Source of the DNA: Pollenia angustigena
Taxonomy: Eukaryota; Arthropoda; Insecta; Diptera; Polleniidae
Reading direction: 5' to 3'
DNA: 64,000 bases
Assembly: GCA_930367215.1 (NCBI GenBank)
Contig: OV884056.1
Coordinates: forward strand, 126,664,053 to 126,728,052
The notes under the pieces were generated by a model. It saw nothing but the letters and a program-made list of their open reading frames with translations, was not told the origin of the DNA and searched no databases. Of this stretch, positions 31,695-42,722 are shown one piece after another. Position 1 is the first letter of the stretch; each line of letters starts with the position of its first letter. A program made the translations under genes and the position numbers.

Positions 31695-32506
31695 CTAACA
31701 TCGTCCGTGTTTTTTTGGTACCGGGTAGTTCTCTATTATTTTATATTTTGCAGGGTCAGTTTTGACTCCGTCCTTTGTAATTAAATGTCCTAGGTAGACA
31801 ACTTCTGGTCGTAAGAAACAACATTTCTTCGGATTAAGTTTCAAATTATACTGTTGTAATCTGTCCAGTACTTTAATTAGATTTTGATTATGGTGGTTAA
31901 GACTGCAACCATACACAATTATGTCATCGACACACAGGAAAGCTTCTGAGTCTAAACCAGAAAGTGCTATTGTCAGCATTCTTTGAAAACTATTTGACGA
32001 TATTTTTAAACCGAAGGGTAATCTTTTGAATTGGTAATGTCCATTTGTTGTTGAAAAAGCTGTCAATGGTCTGGAGTCTTTATTAAGTTTATTTGGTGGA
32101 AAGAGCTGGTCATATCCAAGGTTGAAAACCATTTAGCTCTTCCTTATTTGTCTAAAATGTCCGCTAATCTCGTCAATGGGAATTTGTCATTTACAATTTT
32201 GTCATTGAGTTTTCTAAAGTCTACCACCAGTCTCCATTTCTTTTTGTCTTCAGTGCCCTTTTTTGGAACCAACAATAGTGGTGCATTGTATGGACGGATT
32301 GAAGGCTCTATAATGTCATCTTTAAGCATTTTCTGTACTTGTTCGTTTATCGTATCAGTGTGTGAATGTGGTAGTCTGTAATTTTTAATGTATACTGGTG
32401 TGTTGTCTGAGGTTATGATTTCCTGATTGTAAAAATTGTTGCTAGTAAATTTTTCATTCGTATTTCCAAATGAAATACGTTTTGGTATTTTTTAAAAATA
32501 TTAATT
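31695..32506 (-). pseudogene. 412/mdg1-like reverse transcriptase, element 1
   Basis: Two frames. 32144-32329 gives PYNAPLLLVPKKG and WRLVVDFRKLNDKIV. 31695-32132 gives GHYQFKRLPFGLKISSNSF and the catalytic CVDDIIVYG, ending VYLGHLITKDGVK. A frameshift lies between 32132 and 32144. The part upstream of 32329 (HTDTINEQVQKML) runs to the MITE at 32507. The VDD motif is intact. Confidence 0.85.
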
Positions 32507-32890
32507 GAAGCACAGCCGCGAAAAACGTTGTAAACGCCACATTTTGCAAAAACTGTTTTTTTGCAGATAAACGTTGACTTTACTCTCTTACACAGTTTAA
32601 ACATCAAATCAACCAAAACTATGCACCTTAACGCCTTCAAAATGGCGTACAAAGTGTCAGCCAGTGGAAGAACATTGCAAGTTACTAACATAATGATGAA
32701 ACCGAAATGGTTTTGCAGTGCGGAATAATGTTTTAAAAGCCTTTTGCATTAAAGTTTGTATTATCACTATTTTAAATAATAGAAAAAAAAAATTTTTAAA
32801 ACAAATAATGCTGCTTGTCAAAAAACGTTTTTTTGCTCTCCTGAAAAATTATTATTTTGTAACTTAAAACGTTATTCGCGGCTGTGCTTC
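32507..32890. mobile_element. 384-bp MITE
   Basis: Perfect inverted ends GAAGCACAGCCGCGAA extend to 23 bp with one mismatch. It is flanked by AATT on both sides (32503-32506 and 32891-32894). It interrupts the retroelement ORF between protease and RT, and the protease ORF stops inside its right TIR. There is no transposase inside; a short minus ORF (32413-32691) is spurious. The superfamily is unclear: with TTAA-like flanks it could also be read as a different cut. Confidence 0.85.
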
Positions 32891-33640
32891 AATTAGTGAT
32901 GATATTGCATTTTTGTCATTGTTGTTAATTTGTAACTCATTCATTATTTTTTCAAAACGTTCGTCATTGTTTACGTTATTGTAACTTAATATGTCATAAT
33001 TTTTAAGAGGGTCAGTCTGTAGTTTAATGCCCTTTATAATTACTGTTGAGTTTGGTGTATTTAAAATTTGTATGTGTGTCATACCGCTTTTTGGTGCGAT
33101 TGAATTTCTTAAAAAAATTCCGTCTTCCAATTCATTGTTGAATATGACGCAATCTTCTTTAATGTTTAATTTAACTGGCTGTATTATTTCAGTTCGTGGT
33201 GGTATTGTAATTTTTAACTCATTGTATGTTTTTGTTTGCATGGGTAAGACTATTGATTCATTGTTCACAATTAGTGACCATGTAAATGTTTCGTGATCAG
33301 TTTTACAAAAATATTTTCGTAAAAAATCCCGTCCAATAATTCCGTATGTCTCAATTGGAAAATCTGCGTTTACTAATTGGAAAGTATGTTCAAAAGCTAT
33401 GTCATCTATGTTTAACTTAAGGTCAATTGTTCCTAATGAATTAATTTCTTGACTCGTGATACATGTCAGTTTACATTTCTCATCTGGATAGTAATTTTCA
33501 TTTTGTAAATGATTTGTCATACGACATAGTGAAATGTCCGCTCCTGTGTCGACTAAGAATGTTAAATTGTTGTTTTTGTATTTTGTTGTTATGGAGTTTG
33601 TGTTGTTTTCAGATATTTTGTAGATTTTAGTATTTTGCAA
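32891..33640 (-). pseudogene. 412/mdg1-like protease region, element 1
   Basis: About 250 residues with the aspartic protease motif FLVDTGADISLCR near the N-terminus and a flap/second-lobe motif YGIIGRDFLRKYF. It is followed by a linker that leads to RT. The open frame begins at 33640; the last nine codons come from the MITE. The upstream join to gag is out of frame. Confidence 0.85.
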
Positions 33641-34708
33641 AACTAGATTTGGCTTTCCGGAATATTCTCGTATTACGGGCCTTCTGCGTTTCCCGTTTCG
33701 TGTATAGTACGTATATGTCTTCTGTCATTATTATTTCTTTTATGATATCTATTGTTCTGAAAATTGTTATTGTTTCTATTGTTCTGAAAATTGTTATTGT
33801 TTCTATTGCTGTTGTTTCCTTGGTAGTTGTTTCTACCTCTTGATCGGTTGTAATTGTTCCGATAATTGTTTTGATTTTTATTGGAATGAAGTATGGAATT
33901 TTGTGTTCCAGTGACTTCTGTGCAGCTACTAACAAATTTGCTAACTGCATCATTCATGGAATTGAATTGTCCAGCCTGCATTATTAGTTTAACTCTGTCC
34001 AAAGTACAGTTCGCGGTCATTGCCTTAACGGCGGCCTGAGTGGAATATTTACTAGCAAGTTCGCATGAAAGTCCGTCCGAAATGTAAGTGTTTTCTAGGG
34101 CTTTTGCAAGAGTTTCTACCTCAGAACAGTAAGCATTAGCTGGTTTGTTGTTTTGCTTTATGTTCATGATTTTCGCTGTCAACACCTCTACTGATTCACA
34201 TTTGACAGTGGTTTTTAATTTTTCTATAATCTGAGTTACCGTTCTCTCATCATTAATTAAATTTCTCGCGTTTCCTTTCAATTTAGTTTTTATGAGATTT
34301 ATTAATATTGGTTCATGTGTCTCTTTTATTGAATTTGACTAATAATAAGGAATCTAAAAAGGATCTCAAGTTTTCCGATTTTCCATCGAAATCTGTTATG
34401 AGCTTAGAAGCTGTGTTTAAAAATTCTACTGTTTGAGGCATTGTAATTTGTATGTATTAAATTTAAGTATTTTTATATATGTAATGTTTTTATTCTTTGC
34501 TTCCTACACTATCGCAATACTTCCTTATCATTAAGACTGTCTCTAATTCTATTTTTCTTTTGTTTATTACATCGTCTGAGGTTGGTGTACCTTCAATTCC
34601 TAATGTCTTCCACAATTCTGCTAGCCATTCTATTCTTCGTTCTAAGCACCATTCTTTAGGTTTAAAATCTATAGGATTCTTTGGCTTGATTATTTTTCTT
34701 TTATCCAT
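33627..34708 (-). pseudogene. 412/mdg1-like gag, element 1
   Basis: ORF 33673-34281 (202 aa) carries a capsid-like part (NDERTVTQIIEKLK, ANAYCSEVETLAKAL) and an Asn/Arg-rich tail (NNYRNNYNRSRGR, NNNNFQNNR repeats). The tandem NNFQNNRNN repeat is visible at DNA level near 33750-33800. ORF 34490-34708 (72 aa, KPKEWCLERRIEWLAELW) is the N-terminal part. A frameshifted region lies between them (34282-34489). No Cys-His knuckle is seen, as in several 412-group gags with basic tails. Confidence 0.75.
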
Positions 34709-34976
34709 TTTAATTTTAAAATTATATTAAATTTGTATAAAATTCTATAATGTTTTGTTACAAGGTCTATGTATAATTTTCTTATGCCGCAAACTAATGT
34801 TGACTGCGTTCTTCAGATAAGGATTTTAGGCCATTTTCCTTTAATTGGACGTATTGAATTGAAACTGAAATATTTGCCCTTGGTTGGCAAAATTATCGCC
34901 AATACTCGCAGGATTTAAAAAAAATGTGGTGGTCCGAGTGGGCAGGATCGCCATGTAATGTTATGTGTTGAGGGGT

Positions 34977-34989
34977 GGCAGGATCGCCA
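34977..34989 (-). other. primer-binding site, 412/mdg1-like element 1
   Basis: The minus strand reads TGGCGATCCTGCC directly after the LTR end TTTACA. TGGCGA at this place resembles the tRNA-Arg type site used by 412 and mdg1. An extra copy of the same 13 bases with part of the LTR end lies at 34941-34953. Confidence 0.65.
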
Positions 34990-35433
34990 TGTAAAGTTAA
35001 GTGTTTAAAAAGTATTAAGTTTTGTGACTGGCAGAGTTTGCCACTAGCCACGCTATTACTTTTGCCAATCTCAATGGCTTGAGGGCAAAAGGAGATTTTT
35101 CTATAATTTAAAACACAAGGCAGATAGTGCCGATTTGTAGTCAAAATTAAATCTAATTTATTTTGGGCAGTGCGCCCCCTTATATACAAAAATTATCTTA
35201 GTCTAATTTCTTATTCTATTTCCCCTTTTTGGTTTCATAACCAATCATAATTTAGTTTGGGAAATTGAGCTTAAAAATAAGTCACTCAATTTTTCAAACT
35301 GCATATGTTGCACTTTTAACAAATCAAAGTTCATAGATTTGATTTTATTAACTGCATGTGTGGTATCAAGTTGTTTTGTTATGAGTGTTTGTTATTTATT
35401 AGGGTGGCCCATCTTCATGTGGTAAAGTGTATT
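34990..35433 (-). repeat. 5' LTR of the 412/mdg1-like element 1
   Basis: Matches 26912-27354. At its outer end the LTR bases GTGGTAAAGTGTAT are followed by their near inverse, ATACACTACCAC (35438-35449), a small hairpin that is absent from the other LTR. The Gypsy sequence resumes right after it. Confidence 0.8.
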
Positions 35434-35447
35434 AGGATACACTACCA

Positions 35448-36165
35448 CAGACCATAATCACTGGCATCCGTTTGAAGGGTAAATGGCATATTAAAATCGG
35501 GACAGGCTAGTACTGGTGCCTCGGTCAGCTTACTCTTTAGAATTGTGAAGGCCCGTTGTTGCTCTTCCCCCCACTTCCAATGTTTTTCTTTTTTTAACAA
35601 ACTCGTCAGCGGTTGTGAGACTTCGGCAAAATTTGGTATAAACGTGCGGTACCAGGAGGTGATGCCCAGGAAACGACGTATCTCTTTCATATTTTGGGGT
35701 AACGGCATGTTAATGATTGCGGCCACTTTATCGGGATCGGTCTTAATACCGTATTGAGTAACGATGTGACCCAGATATTTCGTTTCCTTCTTGAAAAACT
35801 AACATTTCTCAAGGTTGATTTTCAGATTTGCGGCCCGTAATCGTTTGAAGACCTGCCGTAGGTTATCCATGTGTTCTTCAAATGTTCTACCGATGACGAT
35901 GATATCATCGAGATAGGCGAAAGCATGGGGCTCCATGTCTGGTCCAATAACGCTATCGAGGACCCGCTGGAAAGTGGCTGGAGCTGAGTGTAGGCCAAAA
36001 AGCATGACCCGCCAATGATAGAAACCTCGGCCAGTGACAGCAAAGCCGGTATATTTCTTACTTTGCTCCTCCATCGGTATTTGCCAGTAGCCGTCCTTCA
36101 AATCTATACTACTTATATATTTGGCATGCCGCAAACGATCCAAAATAGTATTAATGCGAGGTAGG
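35448..36165 (-). pseudogene. Ty3/Gypsy reverse transcriptase
   Basis: RT of the same split Gypsy element. ORF 35799-36143 (114 aa) has SIDLKDGYWQIPMEE, YHWRVMLFGLHSAP and the catalytic FAYLDDIIVIG. ORF 35442-35726 (94 aa) adds RRFLGITSWYRTFIPNF, the connection, and TDASDYGL where it is cut. A frameshift or stop lies near 35800 (KKCxF) and 35726. The N-terminal edge at 36165 follows YPLPRINTILDRLRHAKY and is lost to the next element. Upstream gag and protease are absent. Confidence 0.88.
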
Positions 36166-36920
36166 GGGTATTATATTATAGGTATTTAATCTATTATTAT
36201 GATAAATATTTGTTTTCTTTTCTTTTTTTTTATGTCCAAAAATTGTCCTTATTAAATAGTTTTTATTTTTACATACTACATATAATTTACTTTTTACTTA
36301 ACTGTTATACTTTTTTAATGAATTCTTATGAACTGACTTAACGTTATTCTTAATTTTAACTAAAACATTCAGATCGTCTATATCTACTATGGTATAGGGA
36401 CCTTGATAAGGCGAATCCCTTTTTGTCCTATTAGCTGTCTTCACTAAAACCAAATCTCCTATCTCTAATTCTATGCTATTACTTTAACCATTCTCTTCTC
36501 TTTTACTACTTCTAAAAGTTTTTTTCGCGTTAACCAATGAGTGTTTCAATCTTGCCTTTAATTCATTTGCATAGACATCAAAATTATACACCTGCGGATG
36601 GTTCATCACCTCATCACCCGGCAAACTAGGCAATTTTCCAAATACCAACTCGAAAAGTGAATACTCTGTATCTAAATGCGGAGTAAAGTTATATGCAAAC
36701 GTATAATATTGAATCTATTCGTCCCAATTACCATCTTCCACAAAAGATAAAAAGTATTCGTTGAGAACCCTATGGTTCCTCTCTACCGTGCCTAAAGTTT
36801 CATGATGATATGGCGCTGAGAATCTCTGTTCAATCTTCAATAAGTTGCAAATCTCATTCATAAGCTCATTCGTAAACTCCGTTCCCCTGTCTGACTTGAG
36901 GATTCTAAATATCCCGTACT
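36166..36920 (-). pseudogene. 412/mdg1-like integrase C-terminal half, element 2
   Basis: Minus frames read LKSDRGTEFTNELMNE, then GTVERNHRVLNEYF, FAYNFTPHLDTEYS and YGK-type PSLPGD. After a stop near 36484 comes GDLVLVKTANRTKRDS, YQGPYTIVDIDD, ending KNSLKKYNS at about 36330. The 36166-36330 part is A+T-rich 3' sequence; no LTR could be identified. Similar to element 1 but clearly a different family. Confidence 0.75.
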
Positions 36921-37346
36921 TCAGTACACATTCTCTGTTAATGCCTTAGCTTTTGACTTCGCTTCCTTCGTTTCCATAGGACAAGCAACTATATACTTTG
37001 TCAATTCGCATTGCATCGTCAGTATGTACCTGAAATTCTTCGTCGGTCTAAGAAGACCTACTGTGTCTATTACAACTGTATCAAAACTATTCGTAGGCGT
37101 ATCCGTTACCTTAAACGGTTCCTTCGTGTGCTTCACCTGCTTGTTTCTTTGGCATAAGTCACACTTCGATATAAATTCTTTCACCATTCTTGACATATTT
37201 TTCCAAACGTACTTTTGTTTAATCCTTAACAACGTTTTCCTTACACCAAAATGACCTCCCTGCGGGGTGTTATGATGTAGTTCTATTAATTTCATCTTTT
37301 TATCTGTATCCGTTATGATCTGAGGTTTATTATATAGCAATATCAC
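36921..37346 (-). pseudogene. 412/mdg1-like integrase N-terminal half, element 2 (copy A)
   Basis: Frame reads HHNTPQGGHFGVRKTLLR, CDLCQRNKQVKHTKEP (zinc site), then VIDTVGLLRPTKNFRYILT with the first catalytic Asp. It breaks near 36921 and continues in another frame. From 37067 on, the sequence is repeated at 41251. Confidence 0.8.
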
Positions 37347-37403
37347 GACTTTTTCTTTATTTGACTTATTATATTCATTCTTAAACTCATCTGTATAAAT
37401 TTC

Positions 37404-38283
37404 CTAAAATATTGCATCGTCCTTAGCGAGTGCAAATTCTTTATACCTTGTTCTTCCTAAATAAGATGATAGCTTCTCCAACATAATACCTAAGTATCGC
37501 GGATTATCACTACATCTGACACGCGTCTCATTCTCATCATTCTCTACAATCCATTTATAATCTTTTTCATTCGGTCTTGTCTCTATTAACAATTTCAATT
37601 TTCTTGCGCGCTTAATGTCATTTATTGACGTACAATCCCCTACATAGGGTGTGCTTCCTTTCTTTTTAATTTCTTTATTATTATCCTTGTCGTCTATATT
37701 TTTATTGCTCATACCTCTTGTAATTACTAATGTCTTCTTTGCGTTTCCGTCATTTTCCTGTGGAATCATCGACTTCAATATGGTCGAGTCTATCTGTATT
37801 CTCGATAAAGCGTCAGCGTTGGTATTATTCGCACCTTTCTCGTAAACTATTTCAAAATCATAATCGGCGAGTTCCAGTCTTATTCTCGTTAGCTTCGAAC
37901 TTGGATTCTTGTGCGTAAACAGTGCTACTAACGGTCTGTGGTCAGTAACTACGGTAAATTTCCTTCCATACAGGTAAGGCCTAAAAAATTTAGTTCCCCA
38001 ATAAATGCCTATAGCCCCTTGCGAAAGAACTGCACCAAGTTCAAAATCTGATGCATCTGTGGTCAGTACAAAAGTTCTATCAAAATTTGGATATTGGAGT
38101 ATAGGTGGCTTAGTTAGTCTTGCCTTCAGAGCTTCAAATGCAGATTGACATTGCTCCGTCCAAATAAATTTCGCATTTTTCTTGAGCAATTCATTTAAAC
38201 AACTAGCAATCTGTGCGAAATTTTCTATAAACCTTCTGTAATAATTACAGAAAGTTACGAATCTCCTTACCTCGTCAGCATTC
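37404..38283 (-). pseudogene. 412/mdg1-like RNase H and end of RT, element 2 (copy A)
   Basis: ORF 37404-38189 (261 aa) has a short deletion: TDASDFELGAVLSQG jumps to IGIYWGTKFFRPYLYG, losing the usual EKELLAI part. It continues VVTDHRPLVALF and GANNTNADALSRI. 38190-38283 adds the RT end, VRRFVTFCNYYRRFIENF. It then joins env sequence of the opposite strand at about 38283. Confidence 0.82.
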
Positions 38284-38624
38284 TAATCTTAACGAAGCAA
38301 CAAACGAAATAGCAAAGGAATCCGAACAAATCAGTCAAACACAACAAATGTCGCTACTCGCCAACCAATTGACCTTAACCGCCTTAAGCCTGCAAAGAAT
38401 AGAAAGGGATGCAATAGACGTGTTAACCGATGCTCATCATGGAAAAATCAGTCCGCTTCTATTAGCTCCTTATCAACTAAGGAATGAATTAGCCGTAATA
38501 AGGGCAACGTGCACTTCCTGTAGAAGACGATAGTCTGATACAATTTTATAAGCTAATGAAGGCCAGTGGTGCGATAACAAAGGGCGAAGTTATCTTTGAA
38601 ATTATGTTGCCACTTGTCGACCAG
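38284..38624 (+). pseudogene. errantivirus-type env fragment (copy A)
   Basis: A plus frame reads SNLNEATNEIAKESEQIS, then LTLTALSLQRIERDAID and LTDAHHGKISPLLLAP. Heptad-like leucines and G(K/R)ISP.L resemble the middle of the envelope protein of gypsy-type errantiviruses. A stop follows in SCRRR. The LINE inserts after ACTTGTCGACCAG (38612-38624). The matching downstream env half is at 53383. The assignment is moderate because of the short length. Confidence 0.55.
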
Positions 38625-38989
38625 TTAGTTTGTGCTTTGTTGTGATACAGACGTGTATTTTTAACCCCGCATACGATTTGAACTATTAATTAATCATATC
38701 TGATTTTGACATATATCAGCAGCGAATGGACGCTTAAAATAAATAATATATTTTGTTATTTAAATTATTTAACATAATAGTGAACAATTAAAACGATAAA
38801 ATTAAATAAAATAAAAAAGTAAAAAAATATACATACGTATGAATGTTCATACATGAATGTATGTATACATATTCTGAACAAAAACATTTAAGCTTAAATT
38901 TCTTATTTTTTTTTTGTTGTTGTAATACAATAAATAATAAAAATATTAAAAGCAAAGCAAAACGGTGAAAAACAAAAACAACTCTTTGC

Positions 38990-40507
38990 ATGAGTACGAA
39001 CAGTGAAACAACACTAAGACAAAATGAAAGAAACGTTTACGTTTTACTTAATGCAAATGAAAATAATGCAGAAATAAATAAAACAAAACAAAACAATATA
39101 AACTATTTAACGGCTAAGCCAATTACTCGAACACGTTCCCTATCACCCTCGGTGTTTACAAAAACAGTGGATAGTGACTCATTAAAAAAACTACAACTAG
39201 ATTTGGTGACAAGTGTTGCCAGGCCAGCAAGTATTGCCGTGACGTCAAAAACAAATTTAGTGGGAAATGATACCATGAACTCAAACACAAATGCAATGGA
39301 AAACCCCCCTGTAAAAAGTTGTCAAAAGCCTACAATACAAGTTGGTATGGACAGGTACATAACAGTGCTTCAACGGGGACGCAGTCCTACCTCTGCAGCA
39401 GTTGCTTCGGCCTCAAAAGTACCATCTTTTGATAAAATAAATACTCAAAATCGTTTTGCAATTCTGGAGGATGAATCCTCTGAAGCACCAAACGTCATTA
39501 AACCATCGAAGCCTCCCCCGATATATCTTAGGGAGCAAAATTCAAATGAGCTCATAAAGAGTTTGATACCGGTGATAGGTGAAAATTCGTTTTACGTAGC
39601 GGCTATCAAGCGTGGAAGTATAAACGAGACAAAAATACAAGTCAATCATGAGAATGATTTTCGCTAAATAGTAAACAACTTTGAAACACTTAAAAAAAAC
39701 TTTTATACCTACCAACTGAAAAGCAGTAAAGGTCTACAGGTAGTGATTAAGGGTATTGACTCATGTGTGGACCCAGAAGAGGTTAAATCATTCCTAGAAG
39801 AAAAAGGCTTCAAGGTAAAACATGTAGTAAATATCAAAAATAGAGAAAAAATTCCCCAACCACTTTTTCGAGTGGAGTTTGAACCCGGCGACGTAAAACT
39901 TAAAAAAAAACGAAACACATCCTATTTACAATTTAAAATATATTATCTACAGAAAAATAACTATAGAAGAGCCGCACAAAAAAATGGACCTGTTCAGTGC
40001 TTAAACTGCCAAGAATTTGGACATACCAAGGCATACTGCTTCTTACCCCCTGTCTGCGTAGTATGTGGTGAACTGCACGGTACAGTTTCTTGCGATAAGT
40101 CTAAAACCGACCCCAACGTAAAAAAATGTAGCAACTGTGGCGGTAATCACACTGCCAATTATAGAGGATGCCCTGTATATAATATCGTCAAGCAGACGGT
40201 TGGACCGAAAACAAATACCCCTCAAATGCAGGTTGCAAACCAAGTAAACACAAATGCAATTCAAGCCCCCCAGCCTAGTAATAACAGAACCTCTTACGCT
40301 AACGTCCTAAAATCAAACCATCAGCCAATGCAAGGTGCCTCGCCAAGTAATGATGAAACTCCGGTTTCTAATTTAAGTCGTTTAGAAAAAACCATGGAAA
40401 CATTATTGCAAACAGTAAATAATTTTACGAACACAATGGGTAATATGATGCAGGAAATGCTTAGAATGCAATCGATGTTATTGCAAGCTGTACTTAACAA
40501 ACCATGA
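38990..40507 (+). pseudogene. Jockey-like LINE ORF1, copy 1
   Basis: About 505 codons with one in-frame stop at 39665-39667. The N-terminal part is Asn/Ser/Thr-rich. A fold near codons 230-310 (YQLKSSKGLQVVIKGID, FLEEKGFKVKHVVNIKNRE) is the region preceding the knuckles in Jockey gags. Three Cys-His motifs follow: CLNCQEFGHTKAYC, CVVCGELHGTVSC, CSNCGGNHTANYRGC. A coiled-coil-like C-terminus is Met/Leu-rich. ORF1 would bind element RNA. The ORF1 stop overlaps the ORF2 start as ATGA. Confidence 0.85.
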
Positions 40508-41250
40508 ACTGTTTAAAAATTTGTGTTTGGAACGCAAACGGCATCCGCCAACATAAAAATGAATTAGAATACTTTCTTAAAAATAAGCAAATTGATGTCA
40601 TGATGATTTCTGAAATTCATTTGACCTCAAGAAATACGTTTAAAATAAATGGTTATATACTATATGATACCAAGGACCCACGAGATAGAGCTTGTGGAGG
40701 TTCTGCCATTTTAATAAAACCCCGAGTCAAACACTACCTAATGTGTGATCATCGTGAAAATTATCTCCAAGCAACGAACATTTGCGTTGAGGAATTAAAT
40801 AGAAACCTAGTAATTTCATCGTTATACTCCCCGCCTAGATTTTAAATATCGGAGGACCAATATTATAAATATTTTAAATCATTAGGACCGTATTTCCTAG
40901 CCGCTGGCGATTATAACGCTAAACATCCCTTCTGGGGGTCGCGACTTATAACACCAAAGGGTCGTGTTTTATTTAACACAATTTCTAAAATGGATTTAAA
41001 TGTGGTAGCGAGCGGACAACCAACATATTGGCCCACTGATCATCAAAAAATGCCAGATGTCATAGATTTCGGCGTGGTTAAAAACATTCCCATAGAAACG
41101 ATTCATGTTGAAGCCCCCCTAGAATTATCTTCCGACCATACACCTACAATTGTTACTATAATGACCCCCAATAGAATTGTAGGTCCGACTGGTTACATAG
41201 CGACGACAGCTACGCAAATTAATTGGTTAAAATATAAAAAATATCTCAGT
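40504..41250 (+). pseudogene. Jockey-like LINE ORF2 endonuclease, copy 1, truncated
   Basis: Starts MNCLKICVWNANGIRQHK, an APE-type endonuclease motif. DVMMISEIHLTSRN keeps the Glu region, FLAAGDYNAKHPFWGS the D.N motif, and SSDHTP the catalytic His region. One nonsense codon at 40843-40845 splits it. It is cut at 41250 after KYKKYLS. Confidence 0.85.
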
Positions 41251-42355
41251 CTATTACGCCTGTATCAAAACGATTCGTAGGCGTATCCGTAACCGTAAAC
41301 GGTTCCTTCGTGTGCTTCGCCTGCTTGTTTCTTTGGCATAAGTCACACTTCGATATAAATTCTTTCACCATTCTTGACATATTTTTCCAAACGTTCTTTT
41401 GTCTAATCCTTAACAACGTTTTCCTTACAGCAAAATGACATCCCTGCGGGGTGTTATGATGTAGTTCTATTAATTTCATCTTTTTACCTGTATCAGTTAT
41501 GATCTGAGGTTTATTATATAGCAATATCACGACTTTTTCTTTATTTGACTTATTATATTCATTCTTAAACTCAGCTGTAGAAATTTCCTCAAATATTGCA
41601 TCGTCCTTAGCGAGTGCAAATTCTTTATACCTTGTTCTTCCTAAATAAGATGATAGCTTCTCCAACATAATACCTAAGTATCGCGGATTATCACTACATC
41701 TGACACGCTTCTCATTCTCATCATTCTCTACAATCCATTTATAATCTTTTTCATTCGGTCTTGTCTCTATTAAAAATTTCAATTTTCTTGCGCGCTTAAT
41801 GTCATTTATTGACGTACAATCCCCTACATAGGGTGTGCTTCCTTTCTTTTTAATTTCTTTATTATTATCCTTGTCGTCTTTATTTTTATTGCTCATACCT
41901 CTTGTAATTACTAATGTCTTCTTTGCGTTTCCGTCATTTTCCTGTGGAATCATCGACTTCAATATGGTCGAGTCTATCTGTATTCTCGATAAAGCGTCAG
42001 CGTTGGTATTATTCGCACCTTTCTCGTAAACTATTTCAAAATCATAATCGGCGAGTTCCAGTCTTATTCTCGTTAGCTTCGAACTTGGATTCTTGTGCGT
42101 AAACAGTGCTACTAACGGTCTGTGGTCAGTAACTACGGTAAATTTCCCTCCATACAGGTAAGGCCTAAAAAATTTAATTCCCCAATAAATGCCTATAGCC
42201 CCTTGCGAAAGAACTGCACCAAGTTCAAAATCTGATGCATCTGTGGTCAGTACAAAAGTTCTATCAAAATTTGGATATTGGAGAATAGGTGGCTTAGTTA
42301 GTCTTGCCTTCAGAGCTTCAAATGCAGATTGACGCCATATAAATTTCGCATTTTT
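41251..42355 (-). pseudogene. 412/mdg1-like integrase and RNase H, element 2 (copy B)
   Basis: Duplicate of 37067-38170: CDLCQRNKQAKHTKEP, TPQGCHFAVRKTLLR (His finger altered), the connection, RNase H GANNTNADALSRI and VVTDHRPLVALF. ORF 41246-41962 (238 aa) starts from an internal Met. A 9-bp deletion near 42333 distinguishes it from copy A. It is interrupted at 42355 by LINE copy 2 and resumes at 47071. Confidence 0.82.
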
Positions 42356-42722
42356 TGCTTTGTGCTTTGTTGTGATACAGACGTGTATTTTTAGCCGCGC
42401 ATACGATTTGAACTATTAATTAATCACATTTGATTTTGTAATACATAAATATAAGCAGCGAATGGACGCTTAAGAAAAAGATAATATATTTTGTTATTTA
42501 AATTATTTAACATAATAGTGAACAATTTAAAACGATAAAATTAAATAAAATAAAACAGTACAAATATATATGTATGTACGTATGAATGTTCATACATGTG
42601 TATACATATTCTGAACAAAAACATTTAAATTTCTTGTTTTTTTTTTTGTTGTTTTAAAATACAATAAATAATAAAAATATTAAAGCAAAGCAAAACGGTG
42701 AAAAACAAAAACAACTCTTTGC

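Larger units (their letters stand above)
26912..35447 (-). mobile_element. 412/mdg1-like LTR retrotransposon inserted in the Gypsy RNase H
   Basis: The 8.5-kb minus-strand element has a 3' LTR at 26912-27354 and a 5' LTR at 34990-35433. A PBS TGGCGATCCTGCC adjoins the 5' LTR, and it has gag, protease, RT, RNase H and integrase. Its border repeats are CCAG (26908-26911) and ACAG (35447-35450), probably a 4-bp duplication with one change. It interrupts the Gypsy codons for DYGL and GTVLTQ. Internal additions are a tandem-repeat element near the 3' LTR and a 384-bp MITE between protease and RT. Several frameshifts make it defective. Confidence 0.88.
38625..41250 (+). mobile_element. Jockey-like LINE, copy 1, 5' half
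   Basis: It has a 365-bp 5' UTR, ORF1 at 38990-40507 with one nonsense codon (39665-39667, where copy 3 has Lys) and ORF2 from 40504. ORF2 has a nonsense codon at 40843-40845, where copy 3 has Ser. It stops abruptly at CTCAGT, 41250, which is the break of a tandem duplication. The 5' target duplication is ACTTGTCGACCAG, the same as for copy 3. Confidence 0.88.

Noticed and set aside
32413..32691. 92-aa minus ORF
   Set aside because: Crosses the MITE border, mixing retroelement and MITE sequence.
38788..38991. 67-aa Phe/Leu-rich minus ORF
   Set aside because: Antisense of the A-rich LINE 5' UTR.
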